Of a stretch of DNA of 47,864 nt, positions 16,183-25,646 are shown one piece after another; position 1 is the first letter of the stretch; each line of letters starts with the position of its first letter. Source of the stretch: Bacteroidota bacterium (GTDB lineage Bacteria > Bacteroidota > Bacteroidia > Bacteroidales > VadinHA17). Below the pieces are notes generated by a model. It ran no database searches, was not told the DNA's origin, and worked only from the letters and a program-made list of their open reading frames with translations. Where the stretch lies: assembly GCA_011050615.1 (NCBI GenBank), contig DRFJ01000043.1, positions 1 to 47,864 of the forward strand, written 5' to 3'. A program made the translations under genes and the position numbers.

Positions 16183-16893
16183 ATGCTCAACACCGGTACA
16201 TTGATCAATAAAACCCTTTCTTTTTTAAATGTTCATTCAGACCGGTCCAGGAAAGGGCTTTCGGAATGGTATTTTCCCACTTCAATGAAGGTAATCGGAG
16301 TTAAGTCTGAAGACCTGAAAATGATAACTAAGCTAATAAGGAACGACATAGCCAGGGAGGATGCCGGGCAGATTATACGTCTCTGCAAGGAGATGGCACT
16401 GGCGGGAATATTTGAGGTACAGCAGGTAGCTTTTGGCCTGCTTAACAAGAAATACAGGATAATTGAGCAGCTTGAACTGAATGATATCCTGGTGCTGGGT
16501 ACCTACATGGATAACTGGGCTTCAACAGATTCATTCGGAACCCAGGTAAGCGGTCCTGCCTGGAGGCTGGGGTGTATTACTGACGACGATATAAAAAAAT
16601 GGGCTTCTTCTGCTGACAGGTGGTGGAGGCGCGTTGCTCTCGTTTCTACCGTGGCACTGAACCTCAAGTCACAAAGAGGGGACGGTGATATAGGCCGCAC
16701 CCTGATGATATGCGAAATGCTTGTTGCAGACAGGGACGACATGGTAATCAAAGCCCTTTCCTGGGCTTTAAGGGAATTATCGAAGCGATATCCTAATGAA
16801 ACGGCTGAATTTATTGACGGCCGTAAGGATGTCCTTGCCGGCAGGGTTACCCGTGAAGTTACAAGAAAGCTACTTACCGGCAGAAAGAACTGA
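16183..16893 (+). CDS. DNA alkylation repair protein (AlkD family)
   Basis: A 236-residue all-helical protein of the AlkD DNA glycosylase family, built from HEAT-like repeats that excise positively charged alkylated bases (N3/N7 lesions). The family landmarks TYMDNWASTDSFG near residue 105-120 and WASSADRWWRRVALVST near 145-160 are visible. It starts with ATG at 16183 in an AT-rich upstream and ends 5 bp before the convergent purF-like gene. No operon partner is present. Confidence 0.9.
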   Translation: MLNTGTLINKTLSFLNVHSDRSRKGLSEWYFPTSMKVIGVKSEDLKMITKLIRNDIAREDAGQIIRLCKEMALAGIFEVQQVAFGLLNKKYRIIEQLELNDILVLGTYMDNWASTDSFGTQVSGPAWRLGCITDDDIKKWASSADRWWRRVALVSTVALNLKSQRGDGDIGRTLMICEMLVADRDDMVIKALSWALRELSKRYPNETAEFIDGRKDVLAGRVTREVTRKLLTGRKN

Positions 16894-16898
16894 GCTTA

Positions 16899-18302
16899 TC
16901 AATAATGGCTGCTGCCGTCCCAGCAATGGGTACATAGCTGTTCCTTGGGCAGGCCTATGGCCTCAACCAGGTCATTAAGATCCTGGTACATAAGAGAATC
17001 AATACCAAGGTTTTTCGCTATCTTTTTTACCATGGCCCCGTACTTTTCTGATGCAGGATCGGCATATTCCCTGAGGTTCTCTTCAGAGCCTTCGAGTTGT
17101 TTGATGGCTTTCCTGCTGGCCAGCTCCATTGTAGACCGTGACTGGGAAAAGTTCAGGAAATTGCATGGGAAGGTAAGGGGCGGACAGGCTATTCTCATAT
17201 GCACCTTTGTGGCACCTGCCTTTCTGAGATCTTTAGTGTTGTCTTTTAATTGAGTACCCCTCACTATTGAGTCATCACAAAATATCAGCCTTTTACCTTT
17301 TATAAGCGATTTAACAGGAATAAGTTTCATTTTCGCAACCAGGTCTCTCATCTCCTGGTTTTGAGGCATAAAGCTCCTGGGCCATGTAGGAGTGTATTTT
17401 GAATAAGGACGTGCATAGGGCAGGTGTTTTTCATTGGCATACCCGATGGCATGCCCTATCCCCGAGTCGGGTATACCGGCTACCAGGTCAGCCTCAACAC
17501 TGTCTCGCCTGGCAAGAGCAGCTCCGCAGCGATACCTGCACTGTTCAACATTTATACCCTCATAATCGGAAGATGGATAGCCGTAATACACCCAGAGGAA
17601 GGCACATATCTGCATTTTTTTACCCCTTTTCCTCACAGTCCTGTAAGCATCGGCAGTAATTTCCACTATTTCACCCGGTCCAAGGCAATAAACTTCTTCG
17701 AAACCCGTGTTTGGAAAGCATGTCGTTTCTGAAGCCACAGCAAAGGCATTTTTCTTTTTACCGATGTGAACGGGAGTACGTCCAAGCTTATCACGGGCTG
17801 CAATAATCCTGTCATGAGTGAGAATTATAAGCGAGCATGAGCCTTTTACTTTATCAAAGACATTTTCTATGCCGGCCACAAAATCATATTCTTCACATAT
17901 AAGGTTGGCCACAACTTCAGTTGGATTGACATTCCCTTCGAAATTTTCAGTAAAATGTTTTCGGTCTGTAAGGAAATAGGTCTCCAGTTCTTCTATATTA
18001 ACCATCCGGCACACGGTGGCTATGGCAAAGCGCCCCAGGTGAGAATTAAACATTATAGGCTGCGGATCGGTATCACTTATAACACCTATCCCATGCCTTC
18101 CGCTGAACTTATCCAGGTCGTCTTCAAATTTAGTCCTGAAATAGCTGTTTTCAAGGCTGTGTATTGTGCGCTGAAAACCATCTTTCCTGTTATAAAACAC
18201 CATACCTGCCCTTCTTGTACCCAGGTGAGAATTATAATCAGTACCGTAGAAAACGTCTTTGACTGTATCACTCTTTGCTATAGCTCCGAAAAAACCGCTC
18301 AT
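16899..18302 (-). CDS. purF: amidophosphoribosyltransferase-like protein with Ser in place of catalytic Cys
   Basis: A 467-residue two-domain protein: an Ntn glutaminase-type domain (1-230) and a phosphoribosyltransferase domain with the PRPP motif LIFCDDSIVRGTQL around residue 330. PurF begins purine synthesis by making phosphoribosylamine from PRPP and glutamine. The normal start MCG, in which processed Cys1 is the glutaminase nucleophile, is here MSGFFGA, so the ammonia-generating residue is Ser or absent. Related Bacteroidota proteins start similarly (for example MGGFFG in my memory), so this is a lineage form, not a recent mutation. It may use free ammonia, or have another role. The C-terminus has a CTHCWDGSS motif. 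Confidence 0.85.
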   Translation of the reverse strand: MSGFFGAIAKSDTVKDVFYGTDYNSHLGTRRAGMVFYNRKDGFQRTIHSLENSYFRTKFEDDLDKFSGRHGIGVISDTDPQPIMFNSHLGRFAIATVCRMVNIEELETYFLTDRKHFTENFEGNVNPTEVVANLICEEYDFVAGIENVFDKVKGSCSLIILTHDRIIAARDKLGRTPVHIGKKKNAFAVASETTCFPNTGFEEVYCLGPGEIVEITADAYRTVRKRGKKMQICAFLWVYYGYPSSDYEGINVEQCRYRCGAALARRDSVEADLVAGIPDSGIGHAIGYANEKHLPYARPYSKYTPTWPRSFMPQNQEMRDLVAKMKLIPVKSLIKGKRLIFCDDSIVRGTQLKDNTKDLRKAGATKVHMRIACPPLTFPCNFLNFSQSRSTMELASRKAIKQLEGSEENLREYADPASEKYGAMVKKIAKNLGIDSLMYQDLNDLVEAIGLPKEQLCTHCWDGSSHY

Positions 18303-18508
18303 ATTTCCTGTTTTATAAATGTAAATGCAATGCGCTGAGAATATATAAATTGTAAATTTCTTATTTGCTTAATAAGAAAAATTATTATTAATATTTTATG
18401 AACTTTATTATTGAACCACGGATAGTGTTAACAGGCAGGGAAGGCAGGCACGGACCAGGGTTTCTTTTTCCCCTTCAAATGGGAATCAGCAGAATGACAA
18501 ATTATTCT

Positions 18509-18516
18509 TAAATTTG
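18509..18516 (+). promoter_or_regulatory. Bacteroidota -7 box (TAAATTTG)
   Basis: TAAATTTG fits the consensus TAnnTTTG, 27 bp upstream of the ATG at 18544. If used, it would start transcription near 18523, which argues against translation from the TTG at 18514 lying inside this box. No clear -33 TTTG is seen. Confidence 0.35.
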
Positions 18517-18543
18517 AATCCTAAACAGAATAATATAAATGAC

Positions 18544-19455
18544 ATGGAAGAAGATAAGAATCTTATTAAACCTGAAGGCGGTGTTCAGAAACGGAATAAA
18601 ACAAAAACTTTACTGACAGTTTTAGCAGGTGTGCTTGGTACAATACTTGCGGCTATGGTAATATTATATTTCGTCCAGCGCAGCAGCATGATAGAAATGG
18701 AGAATCTCCTTACCGAACAGAAAGATTCGCTCACCAATGAGCTTATCATGCTCAAGCATGGATACGATACCCTAAAAACCAATAACGATACTCTTAATGC
18801 CAAGCTTGATGAAGAAAGGCAAAAAATTGAGCGTCTCCTCGCCATCAATGCCTCCAATGTAAAAACAATCAGGACCTATCGTAAGGAGATAACAACCATG
18901 CGTGAGATAATGAAGAGCTATATAGTTCAGATTGATTCGCTGAATACAAGAAACCAGCTTCTGATGGCAGAAAACACGGAGATAAGAGCGCAGATGAGGC
19001 AGGTTGAGCAATCGAATATTGCCCTTTCCCAGGAAAAGAATGAACTCAGTTCAAAAGTTGAGGTAGCTTCAGTAATAAAAGCGCGTGAAATAATACCCAT
19101 GACCCTGAACAAGAAACGCAAGGAGACAGACAGGCTGTCTCGTTTCGAAAAGCTGGAGGTCTCTTTCATATTAAATGAGAATCCCATTGTGGAAGCCGGG
19201 AAGAAAACAGTTTATATGAGGGTTACCAGGCCTGATGGACTGGTGATAACCAATTCACCTGATAATCTTTTCGAAGTTGAGGGAGAAAGAATGATATTCA
19301 CCGAGAACCGTACTGTTGACTATCTCAATAAGGATGTAGAGATGAGCATTTTTGTTGACAACAACGGTGATTTTATCGAAGGAACATACACGATAGACCT
19401 TTTTCTTGAAGGTCATAATATAGGCTCAAGCAGCTTTATGCTTAAAAGCCGCTAA
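18544..19455 (+). CDS. membrane-anchored coiled-coil protein
   Basis: A 303-residue protein of the Bacteroidota. A basic N-terminus precedes one transmembrane helix (about 25-45 from the ATG), then a long Lys/Glu/Leu/Asn-rich segment (about 50-180) predicted as coiled coil, and a C-terminal globular region with beta-sheet-like repeats (MRVTRPDGLVITNSPDNLF, then DVEMSIFVDNNG). I do not know its function; homologues occur as hypothetical proteins in this phylum. I prefer the ATG at 18544 over an in-frame TTG 30 bp upstream. Its stop overlaps that of convergent hemW by 4 bp. Confidence 0.75.
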   Translation: MEEDKNLIKPEGGVQKRNKTKTLLTVLAGVLGTILAAMVILYFVQRSSMIEMENLLTEQKDSLTNELIMLKHGYDTLKTNNDTLNAKLDEERQKIERLLAINASNVKTIRTYRKEITTMREIMKSYIVQIDSLNTRNQLLMAENTEIRAQMRQVEQSNIALSQEKNELSSKVEVASVIKAREIIPMTLNKKRKETDRLSRFEKLEVSFILNENPIVEAGKKTVYMRVTRPDGLVITNSPDNLFEVEGERMIFTENRTVDYLNKDVEMSIFVDNNGDFIEGTYTIDLFLEGHNIGSSSFMLKSR

Positions 19456-20579
19456 GTCATCATAAGCTCTGAAATGATATTATCGGAAATCATTTTGCCC
19501 TGGTCGGTCAGCATAAGTTGATTTCCTTTTTTTGTCATCATACCGTATTTCACAAAACGTGTGGCCAGGTTATTTAGATAGTCACGGCTTTCCTTATTTA
19601 TTTTCTCCTCCACAAGATCAAAATTTATACCCCACATCGTTCTTAATGAAGTCATAATATATTCATTATACTTGTCTTTCAGAGAAAGAATCTCAACTGT
19701 GCCGGGGATTTTATCTTGATCCAGTGATTTTAAATAGGCCTGCAGGTTTGCTATATTCCATTGCCTGCTGTCGCCGTTATATGAATGCGCCGAGGGGCCG
19801 AGTCCCAGGTAGGGTTCCTGCCTCCAGTAATTGGTATTATGTACTGAAAAATAACCATCTCTGCAGAAATTTGAAATTTCATATTGTATAAATCCTTTTT
19901 TCCTGCAGGTATCTGTCAGGACATTAAATTGCTTTTCACTTTCTTCTTCTTTAATTTCCTTTAGTTCACCGGCCATTTTCATCTTACCGAAAACAGTATC
20001 TTTTTCAATTGTCAGGTGATAGGCTGAAAGGTGCTTTATATCCATATCCAGAGTCTGTTGTATATCTTCTTTCCATTGCCTGAGTGTCATACCCGGAATT
20101 CCGTAAATCATATCAGCTGATATATTGTCTATTCCCGAAGCTGTTATATCCTGCAGTGCTTCTTTTGCCATGGCTGCAGAATGCCTCCTGTTCAGGAATT
20201 CCAGTATCCTGTCATCCCATGATTGTATTCCCAGGCTTATCCTGTTTATTCCAGCTTTTTTTAAATCCCTTGCGTATATCCTGCTTATATCATCGGGATT
20301 AACCTCCATTGTAATTTCTGCATTTTCAGAAACAACAAAAACATCATTCAGTTTTTCCAGGATCTCCCTTATCTGCACTGCCGTGAGCACAGAAGGAGTG
20401 CCTCCTCCAAGGTAAACCGTTTTAACTTCATTATTCTCAAGATAATCCTTCTGTAATACCATCTCCTTTTCAAGGGCATTAATATATCTACCGGCCATGC
20501 CTGTATCAAGAGTCTTGTAGAAATCACAATAATGGCATTTCTTTTTACAGAATGGGATATGAATATAAACACCTGCCAT
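19452..20579 (-). CDS. hemW: HemW, radical SAM heme chaperone (coproporphyrinogen oxidase-like)
   Basis: A 375-residue radical SAM protein. The cluster motif C11-KKK-C15-HY-C18 lies in YIHIPFCKKKCHYCDF, characteristic of the HemN/HemW group, and the second landmark GLGPSAHSY is present near residue 255. HemW proteins bind heme and act as chaperones, and lack the fourth Cys that marks true HemN; I see no such Cys (CxxxCxxC without the extra C). It is the third gene of the rpiB-rrf2-hemW operon on the minus strand and starts 8 bp after the Rrf2 gene. Confidence 0.9.
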   Translation of the reverse strand: MAGVYIHIPFCKKKCHYCDFYKTLDTGMAGRYINALEKEMVLQKDYLENNEVKTVYLGGGTPSVLTAVQIREILEKLNDVFVVSENAEITMEVNPDDISRIYARDLKKAGINRISLGIQSWDDRILEFLNRRHSAAMAKEALQDITASGIDNISADMIYGIPGMTLRQWKEDIQQTLDMDIKHLSAYHLTIEKDTVFGKMKMAGELKEIKEEESEKQFNVLTDTCRKKGFIQYEISNFCRDGYFSVHNTNYWRQEPYLGLGPSAHSYNGDSRQWNIANLQAYLKSLDQDKIPGTVEILSLKDKYNEYIMTSLRTMWGINFDLVEEKINKESRDYLNNLATRFVKYGMMTKKGNQLMLTDQGKMISDNIISELMMT

Positions 20580-20587
20580 ATTAAATA

Positions 20588-21025
20588 TCAGTATAAAGCA
20601 TTGGAATTATTTGCGTTTGTAACCAGGTCGTATACGGTTTTGCTTTCAAACAGTATTTTAATCTCCAGCCTGGATTTTACATAATCATCATGAAGAGTGC
20701 ATTTTTGTCTTGAAAGGTCATTATTTACACAATCATAATTATGTAATACGCATCTTCGAAAAACATCATCTCCGTCAATAGCCTTTACCACCTCAATAAT
20801 AAATATTTGTTCCGGCTCCCGCGCAAGAGAAAAACCTCCGTGAGGCCCCTTCGAAGAATTAAGTATTTTCTTTTTTGCCATTTGCTGAAGGATCTTTGCC
20901 AGGAAGGACATTGGAAGGTTGAGATCCTCAGAAATCTTTTTTATTCCGATATTCTCCCCGTTCTTACTGTTACCTGCAATGTACACTACAGCTCTTATAC
21001 CATATTTACAGGTGTTTGAAAACAT
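20588..21025 (-). CDS. Rrf2 family transcriptional regulator
   Basis: A 145-residue winged-helix protein. The HTH region GIKKISEDLNLPMSFLAKIL (about 27-46) and the wing with GPHGGFSLAR (about 60-69) are typical Rrf2 features. Three Cys residues in the pattern of the [Fe-S] ligands of IscR/NsrR occur at about 92-111 (RRCVLHNYDC ... QKCTLH). A cluster-sensing role is therefore likely, for example iron, NO or redox. It is sandwiched between rpiB (stop 21026, immediately adjacent) and hemW, and could autoregulate this operon. Confidence 0.9.
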   Translation of the reverse strand: MFSNTCKYGIRAVVYIAGNSKNGENIGIKKISEDLNLPMSFLAKILQQMAKKKILNSSKGPHGGFSLAREPEQIFIIEVVKAIDGDDVFRRCVLHNYDCVNNDLSRQKCTLHDDYVKSRLEIKILFESKTVYDLVTNANNSNALY

Positions 21026-21469
21026 CTAGACTCTTTTTAAGGGTATTTTTTCTATTCTTCTCTTATGCCTGCCCCCTTCAAAATCCGTTTCAAGAAATGT
21101 TTTTACTATCACTTGGGCTTCTGCATCGGATATAAACCTTCCGGGCAGAGAACAAATATTTGCATTATTATGAGCCCTGGCAAGCTTGCTTGTTTCTTCA
21201 TTCCAGCACAGGGCACACCTGATCCCGGGATATTTATTTGCCGTCATTGACATGCCATTACCACTCCCACATACAGTAAAGCCCATGTCAAACTGGCCTG
21301 ATTCAACTACTCTTGCAGCAGGGTGAATAAAATCAGGATAGTCAACATTATCAGGGGAATGGCAACCAAAATCCTTAATTTCATATCCTGAATCAATAAG
21401 ATATTTCTTTATTTTTTCCTTTAAATAATAACCTGCATGATCAGATGCAAGAGCAATTTTTATCTTCAT
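21026..21469 (-). CDS. rpiB: ribose-5-phosphate isomerase B
   Basis: A 147-residue RpiB/LacAB family protein, interconverting ribose-5-P and ribulose-5-P in the pentose phosphate pathway. ALASDHAGYYLKEKIKKYL marks the start and the active-site Cys67 lies in TVCGSGNGMSMTANK. The conserved Asn/His cluster is at RAHNNANICSLPGRFIS. The length is normal. It is the first gene of the rpiB-rrf2-hemW operon, with a long AT-rich leader region upstream. Confidence 0.93.
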   Translation of the reverse strand: MKIKIALASDHAGYYLKEKIKKYLIDSGYEIKDFGCHSPDNVDYPDFIHPAARVVESGQFDMGFTVCGSGNGMSMTANKYPGIRCALCWNEETSKLARAHNNANICSLPGRFISDAEAQVIVKTFLETDFEGGRHKRRIEKIPLKRV

Positions 21470-21986
21470 ATTTCATTATCTTGTAGTTGTTTTAAAGATA
21501 CCAACAAAAAAGTGATATTAATACTCTGTTGTCTTTTTTTTATATCAGGTTTATTATATGACAATAAACAGTTAAAAATGTTCTTCCACCTAATTTTTTT
21601 TCCTGCCTGTTAAATTAATTGTTGAAACATGTTAATTAAGGTTTGGTAATTATTTAAAAAAGACCTTAATTCCAATAAAATAGTGCTGTGAACAATTAAG
21701 AGAGTTTTTTATTAATTTTTTAAAGCAAAATTTCAACCTTTATTAAACAACAAAATACATTAGCTTTGTGTGTAAATTATTCAAGAGCTCTGGTTTTAAC
21801 AGTTGTTCATAAAATATATAATTATCTGCAAATCAAAATCGGTATAATTTTTGGATTGTTTATAAGATGTTTTCCGGCTATTAATATCAATATTTGCAAG
21901 ATAATTTTGTAATTTGTTTTAACAGTATCAACAGCCTATTAATATTATCATAAATAATTAAATCGTTTTATAATCTTAATAATATT
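21470..21986. promoter_or_regulatory. 517-bp AT-rich divergent intergenic region of rpiB and nadA
   Basis: No gene-like frame is seen. The region is strongly AT-rich, and separates two divergent transcripts. A TAGCTTTG at 21761-21768 matches the -7 consensus TAnnTTTG on the plus strand, with TTTA (21739-21742) at an 18-nt spacing as a partial -33; it is about 220 bp upstream of nadA. An inverted repeat AATTAAGGT/ACCTTAATT is at 21634-21642 and 21663-21671 (20-nt spacing). I see no riboswitch I can name. Confidence 0.4.
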
Positions 21987-22982
21987 ATGTTTAAAAAGTC
22001 TGATATAATTGAAAAAGGATACATAGATGAAGCAATTGCCCCCGGAACAGATATATTATCCGAAATAAGAAGGATGAGGAAGGAAAAGAATGCTGTTATT
22101 CTTGCACACTATTATCAGACAGCCGACATACAGGAGCTTGCAGATTTTGTTGACGACAGTCTTGAACTTTCACGCAAAGCTGCATCTGCCAGTGCTGATA
22201 TTATTATTTTTGCCGGTGTAAAATTCATGGCTGAAACAGCCAAGATATTATCACCGGAAACAAAGGTTCTCTTACCTGATCTTAATGCAAATTGTTCACT
22301 GGCAGATACCTGCCCTCCTGAAGATTTTAAGAAATTTGTTTCTGATAACCCGGGAAGGACAGTAATAAGCTATATAAATTCATCAGTTGAGATAAAAGCA
22401 TTATCAGATATTATATGCACTTCAAGCAATGCTTATAAAATAATTGAATCACTTCCAGTGGAAGAAAGAATTATTTTTGCACCTGACAGAAACCTGGGTG
22501 CTTACATAGCTGATAAGGTGGACAGGGATATTATAATGTGGCAGGGTGCCTGCCATGTGCATGAAAATATTTCAGTTGAAGCAATACTGGATTTAAAGGA
22601 AAAAAATCCTGATGCAGGTATTATTGTGCATCCTGAATGTGAGACACCGGTAAGAAAAATGGCAGATTTCATTGGTTCAACAGGAGCTTTACTCAGATAT
22701 ATTAATACCGATGATGCAAAAAAATATATTATTGGAACCGAGCCCGGAATAATTCACCAGATGAAAAAATTAAGGCCTGATAAAATATTTCTTTCTGTAG
22801 AAGGAAGGGACGAATCGTGCAGGTGTAACGAGTGTAATTATATGAAATTAATAACAATGAAAAAGATTTATCTTACACTCAAATATGAAGAGCCGGAAAT
22901 ATTAATAGAAAAAGATCTGATAGGAAAAGCTGCGAAGCCTATCAGAAAAATGCTGGATATTTCTGATAGGCTTGGACTTTGA
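21987..22982 (+). CDS. nadA: quinolinate synthase
   Basis: A 331-residue NadA, which condenses iminoaspartate with dihydroxyacetone phosphate to quinolinate in de novo NAD synthesis, using a [4Fe-4S] cluster. Seen motifs include LAHYYQTADIQELADFVDDS near the N-terminus, FAGVKFMAETAKIL, the Cys ligand segments NCSLADTCPPE and HPEC, NLGAYIADK, and CRCNECNYMKL near the C-terminus. Length is standard. nadB and nadC are not in the window. The following gene starts 4 bp after its stop. Confidence 0.95.
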   Translation: MFKKSDIIEKGYIDEAIAPGTDILSEIRRMRKEKNAVILAHYYQTADIQELADFVDDSLELSRKAASASADIIIFAGVKFMAETAKILSPETKVLLPDLNANCSLADTCPPEDFKKFVSDNPGRTVISYINSSVEIKALSDIICTSSNAYKIIESLPVEERIIFAPDRNLGAYIADKVDRDIIMWQGACHVHENISVEAILDLKEKNPDAGIIVHPECETPVRKMADFIGSTGALLRYINTDDAKKYIIGTEPGIIHQMKKLRPDKIFLSVEGRDESCRCNECNYMKLITMKKIYLTLKYEEPEILIEKDLIGKAAKPIRKMLDISDRLGL

Positions 22983-22986
22983 TATT

Positions 22987-24540
22987 ATGAAAAAAAAGAT
23001 AATATTATCAGCGGCAGCTCTGGTTCTGATTGCTTGTTTGAATGCTCAGGACTCTAAACTTGAAGACGGTTACCATATCTTCAGGTATCCCAATGGTACT
23101 GTATCAGGTGAGGGATATATCAGGGACGGTAAACCTGATGGATACTGGAAGAGTTACTATGTAACGGGAATTCTTAAATCGGAGGGAAGACGGAGAAATC
23201 ATTTGCTTGACAGTATATGGGTATTTTATACACAGACCGGGGATACCCTGGAAAAGATTGATTACCTCTTTGGTAAGAAAAGCGGATATTACCTCAAGTA
23301 TAAAAGAGACCGTAGTTATGGCCTGTATGTATGGTCAAGTGAACTGTATGCAGCTGATAAAAGACAGGGTATCGCCTTTCTTTATTTTCCAGACGGCTCG
23401 GTGAAGCAAAGCATACCCTATATAGATGGGAAAAAACAGGGCTTATCAAAAGAGTTTGATGAAGAAGGTAATATAATTACTCTTTATGAATATAATAATG
23501 ATTTTCTTATCAGCAGGGAAAGGATAAACCGGAAAGATGAGGAAGGTGTAAGACAGGGACCATGGAAGGAATTTTATGACAATGGCAATATTAAAAAGGA
23601 AATGACTTACAGGGATGGTCTCCTGCATGGTTATTATAAAGAGTACAATGAAAGGGGAATACTGAGCAATACCATGTTGTATGACAACGGCAAAATAGTG
23701 GAGGGTAATATTGAGGACAACCCCGAAGTTGATATCCGGAACAGGTATGACAGTGATGGCAATCTTATTTTCAGCGGACCCTTCAGGATGGGGGTACCTG
23801 TGGGAATTCACAGGGAATTTAATTCTGACGGGTCGGTAAAATCTTCTGAGATTTACAATGACAGGGGTATAAAGGTATCTGAAGGAATTGTAACGGAAGA
23901 CGGAAGAAGGCACGGGAAGTGGAAGAATTTTTATGAAAACGGGAATATAAAGGAAGAGGGAGAATATGATTACAACAGGAGGACAGGATCCTGGACTTTC
24001 TATAACATTGATGGCAGGATTATTCAAACGGGCAGCTACAGGAACGGCAGGCCTGAAGGGCTATGGAAATGGTATTATCCCGATGGATCCACATTAAGGG
24101 AAGAAGAATACTACCAGGGACGAAGGGATGGCAGTTTTGTTGAATATTCAAGTGAGGGTGCCGTCATAAGTGAGGGGAAATATCTTGACGGGGAAAAAAA
24201 CGGGCCATGGAAAAGAAGCATAGGCGATCATGTAGAAGAAGGGAATTATATTATAGGACTGAGAGACGGGATGTGGAAATACTATGATGATGAAGGAAAT
24301 GTACTCTACAGGGGTAGGTATGTACAGGACAACCCCGACGGTTATCATTTCTATTATTATGATAACGGCTTAATTAAAGAAGAACAATATTATGATATGG
24401 GCCTGCGTCACCGCACCTGGAAGAAATATAATAAGGAAGGAACTCTTGAAATGACCATTACCTATAAGGATGACTACGAAGTAAGGATTAACGGAATAAA
24501 AATAAACCTCCCTGAAAGGGATGTAAAAATTATTAAATAG
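22987..24540 (+). CDS. secreted YwqK/MORN-2 repeat protein
   Basis: A 517-residue exported protein made of at least ten tandem MORN-2 (YwqK-type) repeats, with the repeating pattern G-x-W-x-x-[FY]-[YD]-x-x-G-x-[LI]-[KR]-x-[EG]-x-Y. Examples are GPWKEFYDNGNIKKEMTY and GKWKNFYENGNIKEEGEY. The N-terminus has a signal peptide; a lipobox-like LIAC (Cys17) suggests lipoprotein export, though cleavage after LNAQ would also fit. Function of such proteins is unknown; the annotation name 'toxin-antitoxin antitoxin YwqK' has no support here. An ATG 15 bp earlier (22972) overlaps nadA. Spacing of 4 and 9 bp to nadA and ruvB suggests cotranscription. Confidence 0.85.
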   Translation: MKKKIILSAAALVLIACLNAQDSKLEDGYHIFRYPNGTVSGEGYIRDGKPDGYWKSYYVTGILKSEGRRRNHLLDSIWVFYTQTGDTLEKIDYLFGKKSGYYLKYKRDRSYGLYVWSSELYAADKRQGIAFLYFPDGSVKQSIPYIDGKKQGLSKEFDEEGNIITLYEYNNDFLISRERINRKDEEGVRQGPWKEFYDNGNIKKEMTYRDGLLHGYYKEYNERGILSNTMLYDNGKIVEGNIEDNPEVDIRNRYDSDGNLIFSGPFRMGVPVGIHREFNSDGSVKSSEIYNDRGIKVSEGIVTEDGRRHGKWKNFYENGNIKEEGEYDYNRRTGSWTFYNIDGRIIQTGSYRNGRPEGLWKWYYPDGSTLREEEYYQGRRDGSFVEYSSEGAVISEGKYLDGEKNGPWKRSIGDHVEEGNYIIGLRDGMWKYYDDEGNVLYRGRYVQDNPDGYHFYYYDNGLIKEEQYYDMGLRHRTWKKYNKEGTLEMTITYKDDYEVRINGIKINLPERDVKIIK

Positions 24541-24549
24541 TCCTGCCTG

Positions 24550-25572
24550 ATGGGAGAAGAATTTAACCTGAGAAAAGAAACATTAAGCCCTGCTGACCAG
24601 GAAATAGAAAAGAAACTGAGGCCTTTTTACTTCAGGGATTTTAAGGGGCAGTCAAGGATAGTTGACAATCTGAAAGTTTTTGTTACGGCTGCTTCCCGGA
24701 GAGGCGAAGCACTGGACCATGTACTGCTTCATGGCCCTCCCGGACTGGGCAAGACAACACTTGCAATTATCATTGCCAATGAACTGGATGTTGGCTTAAA
24801 AGTAAGTTCCGGGCCTGTACTCGATAAACCGGGCGACCTGGCAGGTTTGCTGACAGGACTGGAAGAAGGTGATGTTTTGTTTATTGATGAAATTCACAGG
24901 CTAAGCCCGGTTGTGGAGGAATATCTGTATTCAGCAATGGAAGATTATCATATTGATATCATGATAGATAAAGGTCCCAGTGCCAGGTCAGTACAGCTTA
25001 ACCTGAGTCCCTTTACACTGATAGGAGCGACAACACGGTCAGGCTTGCTTACAAGTCCTCTGAGAGCACGTTTTGGAATAAAAATGCATCTTGAATATTA
25101 TGATGCGGACATTTTATGCGGCATTGTAAAAAGATCGGCAGGTATACTGAAAGTTGACATAAAGAATAATGCAGCCGAAGAAATAGCTTCAAGAAGCAGG
25201 GGAACACCAAGGATAGCCAATGCATTGTTGAGAAGGGTAAGAGATTTTGCGCAGGTTAAGGGAGACGGAAATATTGACCTGGATATTACTAAATTTTCGC
25301 TTGAGGCACTTAATATTGACAGCCATGGCCTTGATGAAATGGACAACAAAATCTTAAGTGTGATAATAGATAAATTCAGCGGGGGCCCGGTGGGACTAAG
25401 TACCATATCAACGGCAGTTGGAGAAGACAGCGGAACAATAGAGGAAGTGTATGAACCATTTCTGATAAAGGAAGGATATATAAAACGTACACCGCGGGGA
25501 CGAGAGGCCACAGAGCTGGCATACAGGCATCTTGGCAAACAAAAATCAGGCGGAAGTGGATTATTGTTTTAA
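24550..25572 (+). CDS. ruvB: Holliday junction branch migration helicase RuvB
   Basis: A 340-residue AAA+ ATPase that drives branch migration with RuvA. Walker [10 protein letters not shown] begins at residue 62, Walker B is LFIDEIHRL, the sensor-1 region is [12 protein letters not shown], and the arginine finger segment SPLRARFG follows. The C-terminal winged helix contains [10 protein letters not shown] and [17 protein letters not shown]. Full length. It follows the YwqK-repeat gene by 9 bp. Confidence 0.97.
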   Translation: MGEEFNLRKETLSPADQEIEKKLRPFYFRDFKGQSRIVDNLKVFVTAASRRGEALDHVLLHGPPGLGKTTLAIIIANELDVGLKVSSGPVLDKPGDLAGLLTGLEEGDVLFIDEIHRLSPVVEEYLYSAMEDYHIDIMIDKGPSARSVQLNLSPFTLIGATTRSGLLTSPLRARFGIKMHLEYYDADILCGIVKRSAGILKVDIKNNAAEEIASRSRGTPRIANALLRRVRDFAQVKGDGNIDLDITKFSLEALNIDSHGLDEMDNKILSVIIDKFSGGPVGLSTISTAVGEDSGTIEEVYEPFLIKEGYIKRTPRGREATELAYRHLGKQKSGGSGLLF

Positions 25573-25646
25573 TTTTGCAATGTCTTCCTTAATAATTATA
25601 TTTAACAACTTTTTTATAAATAAGAGTTATATTTAAAATCTTGATT

